A stretch of DNA of 64,000 bases from Haloarcula marismortui ATCC 43049. GTDB taxonomy: Archaea; Halobacteriota; Halobacteria; Halobacteriales; Haloarculaceae. Where the stretch lies: NCBI RefSeq assembly GCF_000011085.1, contig NC_006397.1, positions 186,001-250,000 on the forward strand. Direction: 5' to 3'. A program made the translations under genes and the position numbers. Each line of letters opens with the position of its first letter. Positions within the stretch are counted from its first letter, which is position 1. The notes beneath the pieces were generated by a model, which had not been told where the DNA came from, ran no database searches, and saw only the letters and a program-made list of their open reading frames with translations. Shown here in pieces: positions 58,371 through 64,000 of the stretch.

Positions 58371-59399
58371 ATGGAGATACTGGGACTCAGCCTGGCGATG
58401 GTGGTGTTGTTTGTCGGGTTCGGCCTGCTCATCGGCGTCCTGTTTGGCTTCTTCGGGATGGGTGGGTCGTTCCTGGTCACCCCGGCACTGCTGGTGATGG
58501 GGTATCCCACCCGGGTTGCCGTCGGGAGCGGGCTCGCATTCGTGTTTGGCACATCGGTTATCGCTACACTGAAACACCGAGATATGGGGCAGGTCGACTA
58601 CAAACTGGGGGTGCTGATGATCGCCGGAACGACCGCCGGCATCGAAGCCGGGAAAGAGATAGTCCTCCATCTGGAAACGCTCGGGCTGGCTGGCAGTATC
58701 ATCAGCGTCACGTACGTCGTCCTTCTGGGCGGTATCGGCGCGTTCGTCACCTACGAGGCACTTCGAGGTGGCGATGGCGGCGAGGGGATCGACCACGATG
58801 CCGCGGAGGGCGACGTCGACGCCGACGACATCCCGGACATCGCAAAGAAGATTCAATCGTACCGCATCCCGCCGATGATATCGCTTCGCGGCGGCGTCAG
58901 CGTCTCCCTCTGGATGATACTTGGCGTCGCGTTCGTTACCGGCCTGCTTTCGGGCTTCCTCGGTGTCGGCGGCGGATTCATCCGTATGCCCGCGCTGTTC
59001 TATCTCATCGGAGTTCCCGTCCCCATCGCTGTCGGGACCGACCTCTTCGAGATCGTCTTCTCAGGCGGGCTCGGGAGCTTCCTGTACGCGCTGGACGGTG
59101 GTGTCGACCTCTCCATTGTGCTCCCGCTGCTGGCAGGGAGCGCCTTCGGGGCCCGTGTGGGTTCCGCTGCGACGAGCATCGTCGACGAAGACGAAATCAA
59201 GGTGTACTTCGGGCTAATGCTGCTCGGCGGCGCCCTCGCTGTCGCGGTCCGTGAAATCGGCAACGTCTACGGTATCGACGCCCTGAACACGGTCAGTCTG
59301 GTGCTCATCCTCGGCTCCGCGTTGCTGGTCAGTGGTGCTGTCGTCTACAGCAGCATCACTGCGCTCCGGGAAGAGCGTCAGTCGTCATCGCCCGCGTGA
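58371..59399 (+). CDS. TauE/SafE-family sulfite/organosulfonate exporter
   Basis: A 342-residue membrane protein with two repeats. The first has 'LFGFFGMGGSFLVTPALLVM' and the second 'GLLSGFLGVGGGFIRMPALF', the two 'GxGGG' motifs of the family. An acidic cytoplasmic loop of about 40 residues ('GDGGEGIDHDAAEGDVDADD') divides them. Members export sulfite, sulfonates or related anions. With the persulfide dioxygenase-like enzyme producing sulfite, export of that product is the likely task. A strong stem-loop follows the stop codon. Confidence 0.87.
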   Translation: MEILGLSLAMVVLFVGFGLLIGVLFGFFGMGGSFLVTPALLVMGYPTRVAVGSGLAFVFGTSVIATLKHRDMGQVDYKLGVLMIAGTTAGIEAGKEIVLHLETLGLAGSIISVTYVVLLGGIGAFVTYEALRGGDGGEGIDHDAAEGDVDADDIPDIAKKIQSYRIPPMISLRGGVSVSLWMILGVAFVTGLLSGFLGVGGGFIRMPALFYLIGVPVPIAVGTDLFEIVFSGGLGSFLYALDGGVDLSIVLPLLAGSAFGARVGSAATSIVDEDEIKVYFGLMLLGGALAVAVREIGNVYGIDALNTVSLVLILGSALLVSGAVVYSSITALREERQSSSPA

Positions 59400-59444
59400 G
59401 GGTGCGTCAGACCACTTTTTTCTCACGGTCTGACACGCACCCTC
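59398..59444. terminator. Stem-loop after the TauE gene
   Basis: GAGGGTGCG and TCAGACC pair with GGTCTGA and CGCACCCTC downstream, with a two-base bulge, making a stem of 16 pairs. The loop contains TTTTTT. It begins within the stop codon. Its length and place between two transcription units suit a terminator. Confidence 0.6.
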
Positions 59445-59575
59445 AATTGAGCCGGTACTTACTTCCGAGTATGTCCCTGCCTCACTGCACAGTTCGCAAC
59501 TCGTTAAGTGGAAACATTGCGTTCTTTCCCCAATGGCCCGCCTAAACGTGACTGAACTCAGGGGAAGTTTTTCAC

Positions 59576-61567
59576 ATGAGTAACAACGAGTGCGGGAGTC
59601 CACGTCCAGACATTGGCACTAATGAAGGGTTGGTTGTGAGTGCTTCTGACGGGGAAATCGTTGAGACAACTGGGCTGGTCTCACGGGTGACCGGCTACTC
59701 AAAAGCAGAGTTGCTTGCGATGCCACTATCTGCCCTGTTCTGTGCCGCAGGTACGGATGATTCCGACAAGCAAGTTGGGACGGCGTTATCCGAGACGGAC
59801 GGACGATCTTATGTAGTTCTTGAATGTGCCGACGGGACGCGGACAACCGTCGAACAGCATAGCTACACGGTTCGTATCGGGCCGCAAACATACGTCTGCA
59901 CGACGCTTCGGCTGCCAGCGGCAGAACCTGGGTCGTTGACGCTGCCGGGAAAGGATGCGTTCCGACGACTGCATAAAGCTGCGATGGAGAGCGAGAGCGT
60001 TGCAGACACCGCACAGCGATTGCTGACGCTGGGATGTGACTACCTTGGAGCTGACGCCGGCGCGCTTGCACGCATCGACGATGCCACGTACACGGTTGAG
60101 TATACCAGCAGTGAATCCACCGTGTACGAACCGGGGCAGTCAATGCCCCTCGGTGAGACTATCGCCAGTGAAGTAGTCACTGGTGCCGTAACGGATCCTG
60201 CCACGTTTGTCGTGGGCGAAGGCCAGCACAGCTCTCTAGACGCGCACGGAGCGTACGCCGGCGCACCCGTGACAGTCGGTGAAGATACCTACGGTGTCAT
60301 TGAATTCACTGGTCTGGCGACACGCGAAGGTGCGTTTGGGCAGTCCGAACGGGAGTTTGTCGACTTCACTGCACAGTGGCTCGGGAGTAAAATCGAGCAG
60401 GAGAGACAGAGCAAACGGTTGGAACGGTGTGAAATGGCACTGGAAACTGTTGATGAGCCGGCCCACACACTTGAAACCGACGCAGTTGATGACCTGTTAT
60501 CTCATACCCGCGGCACGACTGCCAGCAAACAACGAGCCCGACTTTTTGACAGTGTGTTCAACCAGACCTATCAGTTCACTGCACTGCTCGAACCCGATGG
60601 AACGGTCATCGAGACCAACGATGCGACCCTCGAATTCGGTGGCTTCAACCGTGCAGATATGGTTGGGAAACCCTTCGCTGAAGCGCCATGGTGGAGTCAC
60701 TCTGAAACCGTCCGTGACCGTGTCTGGGACGCTCTCAAGCGCGCGGCCGACGGTGAGTCTGCCCGCTACGAGACAGAAGTTCGGGACCGTCAGGAAGTCG
60801 GGACTATCGACTTCACCGTCAAGCCCGTGACCAACGAAGACGGGTGTGTAAATATGTTGGTGGTCGAGGGGCGGGACATCACAAAACAGAGCCGACATCG
60901 AGATCATCTACAGGTCATGCAGCGTGTGATGCGACATCATATGCGCAACGACCTGACGAAGCTCCGGGGGTTCACTGGAGCGCTGTACACCCTGCCTGAT
61001 TCGGAAGCGCAGTCGAGATACTTCGAGCGCATTGAAGCGATTCTGGATAAGTGGACCGACATGACCGAAAAGACACGGCAGATTGGACAGGTGCTTGAAG
61101 AACAACGACACTCGCAAGCCACCACGGCGGTAGACGAACTCGTTGCCCACGCGACCGCCAGAGCTGACGAGTTCGTTGCCGAGACAAGAATCAGGAACGA
61201 CCTGCCAGATGGTGTGACACCACACCTCCCGACTGTCATGCGCGAAGCGGTCAGTGAATTACTCGGAAACGCCGCCGATGCTACTCCCGACTCGAATGGA
61301 CAGATTACAGTAACGCTCTCGCAAACCGCTGACGACTGGGTCGGTATTACCGTTGCAGACAACGGCTTTGGACTGCCGGATGCGGAAGCAAGCGTACTCA
61401 GGACGGGCGAAGAGACGCCACTAAACCACGGACAGGGGATCGGCCTCTGTATGGTGCGGATGATCGTCAAGCAGGTGGGCGGCGATGTCTCCGTTGATGT
61501 GACTCAGGGCGGGACCGAAGTGACACTGCACGTGCCGGCGAGCGAGAGTCTGCGAAAAAGAGGGTAA
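59576..61567 (+). CDS. PAS-GAF-PAS sensor histidine kinase
   Basis: 663 residues, without membrane segments. Residues about 20-115 look like PAS ('GLVSRVTGYSKAELLAMPLS'), about 130-280 GAF ('SVADTAQRLLTLGCDYLGAD') and about 325-440 PAS ('TALLEPDGTVIETNDATLEF'). The kinase core follows: phospho-His in 'MQRVMRHHMRNDLTKLRGFT', N box 'VSELLGNAADATPDSNG', G1 'VADNGFGLPD' and G2 'GQGIGLCMVRMIVKQ'. The 'RHHMRNDL' box is a common haloarchaeal type. It converges with the response-regulator cluster; no dedicated regulator is fused to it. Confidence 0.88.
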   Translation: MSNNECGSPRPDIGTNEGLVVSASDGEIVETTGLVSRVTGYSKAELLAMPLSALFCAAGTDDSDKQVGTALSETDGRSYVVLECADGTRTTVEQHSYTVRIGPQTYVCTTLRLPAAEPGSLTLPGKDAFRRLHKAAMESESVADTAQRLLTLGCDYLGADAGALARIDDATYTVEYTSSESTVYEPGQSMPLGETIASEVVTGAVTDPATFVVGEGQHSSLDAHGAYAGAPVTVGEDTYGVIEFTGLATREGAFGQSEREFVDFTAQWLGSKIEQERQSKRLERCEMALETVDEPAHTLETDAVDDLLSHTRGTTASKQRARLFDSVFNQTYQFTALLEPDGTVIETNDATLEFGGFNRADMVGKPFAEAPWWSHSETVRDRVWDALKRAADGESARYETEVRDRQEVGTIDFTVKPVTNEDGCVNMLVVEGRDITKQSRHRDHLQVMQRVMRHHMRNDLTKLRGFTGALYTLPDSEAQSRYFERIEAILDKWTDMTEKTRQIGQVLEEQRHSQATTAVDELVAHATARADEFVAETRIRNDLPDGVTPHLPTVMREAVSELLGNAADATPDSNGQITVTLSQTADDWVGITVADNGFGLPDAEASVLRTGEETPLNHGQGIGLCMVRMIVKQVGGDVSVDVTQGGTEVTLHVPASESLRKRG

Positions 61568-61692
61568 GTTGCTACCTGTATGTCCTTTTTATCTCCATAT
61601 GACGGAAACAGGCCGACAAACGCACTGGACACCTGTGGTCACAAGTGCCGGCCAACAGAACGCAGGCTAGCCAGAGCAACTGTCACCGGCTG

Positions 61693-62793
61693 TCAGGCCC
61701 GATTGAGGGTTACTGTGAAGACGCTGCCATCCACGTCCGGCTCACTGACCCATTCGTCGCGGTCTGCAATCGTGACCGTCCCGTCGTACATCTCTACCAG
61801 CGTATCCACGAGATAGAGGCCGATTCCTGACCCCTGACTCTTTGCCCCCATCTCCCCACGACCAAATATCTCTGTCTTCTGGCTATCGGGCACACCCGGG
61901 CCGTTGTCAGCGACGGAGACCTCGACTGTATCCGGGCTGACGTCCACTTCGACTGTGATCTCGGGGCTTGACTTATTGTTGTGTGTGACAGCGTTGTTCA
62001 GTAAATTGCGGAACACGGACGAGAGCAGATTGGTTGCCGAAACCTGGAGCGTCTCGGATAGTTCGCCGTTGACTGTGATGGTTGCCGCCGAGTGTGCGGA
62101 CTGTGACTTCTTGATTTCGCTCTGCAGAACGGGTTTGAGCGCAACGGGATGGAGTTCTGGTTCCCTGTTCCCTTCGAGTATCTCCATGAAGTCACCGGCG
62201 GTTTCAGCGATGCCGGCAATGTGCTCGCTTGCATTCATAATCCGCTCAAGATGGTCCTGTCCGGCTGGTTCGACGTGTTCACGGAGCGCATCACCCCAGC
62301 CGAGAATGACTGTCAGGTCGTTTTTGATATCGTGGCGGATGACCTGATTGAGTAGAGCGAGTTCCTTGTTACGTCGTTCAAGCACCTGTTGCTGGCGTTC
62401 ACGTTCGACAGCGTAGCTTAGTGTCCGCTGGAGGAGTTTCGGGTTGATGTCGCCCTTGACGAGAAAGTCTTGTGCGCCGCGTTCGACGGCCTCAATCCCG
62501 ACGCTGTCGTCGTCAAGTCCAGTGAGGACGACAACGGGTTCGTCCCCGGCTGCTTCGAGCATCGTTTCGAGCGTCTCGAACCCGTTGCTGTCCGGCAGCC
62601 CAAGGTCCAGCAAGATAATATCAATCGATTCGTCCCGGGCATCGACCGCCGCAGACAACCGGTCGAAGTGCTGGATGGTCGGCACTGTTTGCTGCCCCGA
62701 CCAGCCCGGCTCTTTGAGATACTCTTTGATGAGCCGCGCGTCGCTGGGATTGTCCTCCACGAGCAGGATATTGTATTGCTGTGTGTCAGTCAT
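61693..62793 (-). CDS. Response-regulator/histidine-kinase hybrid
   Basis: 366 residues. A receiver domain comes first (residues 5-125), with phospho-Asp in 'IDIILLDLGLPDSNGFETLE'. Then comes a kinase core with phospho-His in 'LLNQVIRHDIKNDLTVILGW', 'SSVFRNLLNNAVTHNNKSSP', 'VSVADNGPGVPDSQKTEIFG' and 'GSGIGLYLVDTLVEMYDG'. It has no sensor domain, so it likely passes signals from another kinase. It overlaps the single receiver gene by eight bases. Confidence 0.88.
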   Translation of the reverse strand: MTDTQQYNILLVEDNPSDARLIKEYLKEPGWSGQQTVPTIQHFDRLSAAVDARDESIDIILLDLGLPDSNGFETLETMLEAAGDEPVVVLTGLDDDSVGIEAVERGAQDFLVKGDINPKLLQRTLSYAVERERQQQVLERRNKELALLNQVIRHDIKNDLTVILGWGDALREHVEPAGQDHLERIMNASEHIAGIAETAGDFMEILEGNREPELHPVALKPVLQSEIKKSQSAHSAATITVNGELSETLQVSATNLLSSVFRNLLNNAVTHNNKSSPEITVEVDVSPDTVEVSVADNGPGVPDSQKTEIFGRGEMGAKSQGSGIGLYLVDTLVEMYDGTVTIADRDEWVSEPDVDGSVFTVTLNRA

Positions 62794-63232
62794 TGGTAGT
62801 TGAGCTACTGATTGGTGGCATCCAGAACCGCACTGCGGCGGTGATCATCTGGATAAATTCGTCGGGGTCGGTCGGCTTCGTCAAGTACGCGTTCGCGGAC
62901 GACTCATACACACGGCGGATGTCGTCCGGGTTCTCCGAACTCGACACAGTGAGGATAGGCACAGCGTCTAATTCCGAATCTTTGCGGAGATATCGGAGGA
63001 TTTCAAGCCCTGACTTGCCTGGTATATTGAGATCAAGCAATACTAATTGTACCGACTCTGCGGGGACGCCACCATCGCCGGTCAACTGTTCGATGGCATT
63101 TCGGCCGTTGTTGTATACGCGGAAGTCGATATCCCGGTCGACGGCAGCGACACCCTCTTCGATGAGTCGTACGTCGGCCGGGTTGTCCTCAACCGAGACG
63201 ACAAGCGGCGTCGGCTCACTCATGTTCCTCAC
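62786..63232 (-). CDS. Single-domain response regulator
   Basis: 148 residues with only a receiver domain. Acidic pocket 'VVSVEDNPADVRLIEEGVAA', phospho-Asp in 'VQLVLLDLNIPGKSGLEILR', switch Thr/Ser in 'PILTVSSSENPDDIRRVY' and Lys in 'NAYLTKPTDPDEFIQM'. This type follows light- or redox-sensing kinases in haloarchaea. It overlaps the kinase upstream by 17 bases and the hybrid downstream by eight, so all three are one operon. Confidence 0.88.
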   Translation of the reverse strand: MRNMSEPTPLVVSVEDNPADVRLIEEGVAAVDRDIDFRVYNNGRNAIEQLTGDGGVPAESVQLVLLDLNIPGKSGLEILRYLRKDSELDAVPILTVSSSENPDDIRRVYESSANAYLTKPTDPDEFIQMITAAVRFWMPPISSSTTND

Positions 63233-64000
63233 CTGCGGCGGGAAGTGTCACGAAGAACGTCGAGCCCTCGTCTGGTGCCGATTTGACCCGTATCTGGCCG
63301 GAATGTCGGTCAACGATCTTCCGGCACATCGAGAGCCCGATACCAGTCCCGCTGATTTCTTCGTGCGTGTGGAGTCGCTGGAACACTTCGAAGATATCGT
63401 CCAGTTGGCTCGGTTCCATTCCGATTCCGTCGTCGGACACCGCGTACTCGACGGTATCGTCGTCGGACCGGACGACAGAGATATCCACGTGTGGCGTTTC
63501 TTCGCTGTACTTGATCCCGTTCTCGACGAGGTTCTGGAACAACTGAACGAGCTGGTTCGTGTCGCCGACGACGTGGCCGCCTGCATCGGGGACGTTCACG
63601 ACCGCGCCGGACTCTTCGATGTTCACCTCAAGGTTTCGAGCGACTGTGTCAAACACTGCATCCATATCGGTTGATTCGAACGCCTGCCCGCGAGTATCGA
63701 CACGCGAGTAGGCCAGCAGTGCCTGTATCATCTCCCGCATCCGCTCGGCTCCGTCAACGGCGAAGTCGATGAACTCCAGCGCGTCGTCGTCCAGCACCTC
63801 CTCATTGCGTCGTTCGAGGAGCGTGAGGTAGCTCGAAACGGTCCGAAGCGGTTCCTGCAGGTCGTGGGAGGCCGCGTACGCGAACTGTTCGAGTTCTTCG
63901 TTGGACTGCTCCAGCCGTTCGCGAGTGTCTCGCAACACCTGCTCGCGCTCGGCCCGACTGAGTGCCGTTTCGACGGTCGCAGCGAGGATTTCGAACAGCC
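63216..64000 (-). CDS. Sensor histidine kinase, C-terminal part (runs off the window)
   Basis: The frame is open to the edge, so the gene's start lies outside. The visible part begins with a helix 'LFEILAATVETALSRAEREQ', like the end of a GAF domain. Then follow a coiled coil, the phospho-His box 'QFAYAASHDLQEPLRTVSSY', the N box 'FQNLVENGIKYSEETPHVD', 'VSDDGIGMEPSQLDDIFEVF' and 'GTGIGLSMCRKIVDRHSGQI'. This is a HisKA/HATPase kinase of the phytochrome-like class. It heads the operon with the two receiver proteins. Confidence 0.87.
   Translation of the reverse strand, partial: LFEILAATVETALSRAEREQVLRDTRERLEQSNEELEQFAYAASHDLQEPLRTVSSYLTLLERRNEEVLDDDALEFIDFAVDGAERMREMIQALLAYSRVDTRGQAFESTDMDAVFDTVARNLEVNIEESGAVVNVPDAGGHVVGDTNQLVQLFQNLVENGIKYSEETPHVDISVVRSDDDTVEYAVSDDGIGMEPSQLDDIFEVFQRLHTHEEISGTGIGLSMCRKIVDRHSGQIRVKSAPDEGSTFFVTLPAAGEEHE

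Noticed and set aside
1-64000. CRISPR arrays, tRNA and rRNA genes
   Set aside because: No regularly spaced repeats, no cloverleaf-like T-loop sequences in suitable context and no rRNA-like stretches were noticed while reading. A dedicated tRNA scan was not possible.

Overview
The window is haloarchaeal DNA, most likely from Haloarcula or a close relative. The proteins are very acidic, and exported ones carry twin-arginine signals followed by lipoboxes. One surface protein ends in a PGF-CTERM-type tail. Regulators are of the IclR and bacterio-opsin-activator (HTH_10) types. Many genes have a TATA-like box centred about 27 bases before the start codon, as expected of leaderless haloarchaeal transcripts. 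I see no rRNA, tRNA or CRISPR array.

Bases 1-27,000 form an aromatic-acid island centred on phenylacetate. In order it holds: the tail of an IclR regulator; a Liv-type ABC importer (ATPases, a fused LivH-LivM permease, a lipoprotein binding protein); a secreted, surface-anchored penicillin-acylase-family enzyme interrupted by one in-frame TGA; phenylacetate-CoA ligase; VOC and EthD proteins; a second IclR regulator; beta-oxidation genes; an SCP2-type thiolase beside an HMG-CoA-synthase-like/DUF35 fusion; a second ligase; a PaaI thioesterase; a MaoC hydratase and an aldehyde dehydrogenase that together could replace PaaZ; and the epoxidase operon paaA-B-C-D plus a 55-residue zinc-ribbon gene. 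A divergent HTH_10 regulator and a paaG-like gene follow. Together these could release, import, activate, epoxidise, open and degrade phenylacetate.

Bases 27,000-39,200 hold a cluster that best fits leucine/isovalerate breakdown (acyl-CoA ligase, isovaleryl-CoA-dehydrogenase-like enzyme, biotin-dependent carboxylase, MaoC hydratase, CitE-type lyase). Next comes a three-gene operon of a UbiD decarboxylase, a degenerate UbiD paralogue and a small unknown protein. Bases 39,600-46,000 hold a heavy-metal P-type ATPase with its regulator, an MgtC/DUF4010 membrane protein and an ABC1/UbiB kinase-like protein.

Bases 46,100-47,060 are a scar: an insertion-sequence end joined to a beheaded acetyltransferase, facing a truncated iron-binding lipoprotein. 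Two DtxR-type palindromes separate this from an intact binding-protein gene. Bases 48,600-59,400 form a sulfur/persulfide island (thioredoxin, DUF2892, DUF1641, SQR-like enzyme, two TusA, DsrE, rhodanese-metallohydrolase, split YedE, PiT-type permease, UspA, TauE). A CACAATATC-like motif recurs at several of its promoters, and a TnpB-element right end sits beside a cysteine-desulfurase-like fragment. The window ends in a two-component cluster running off the edge.
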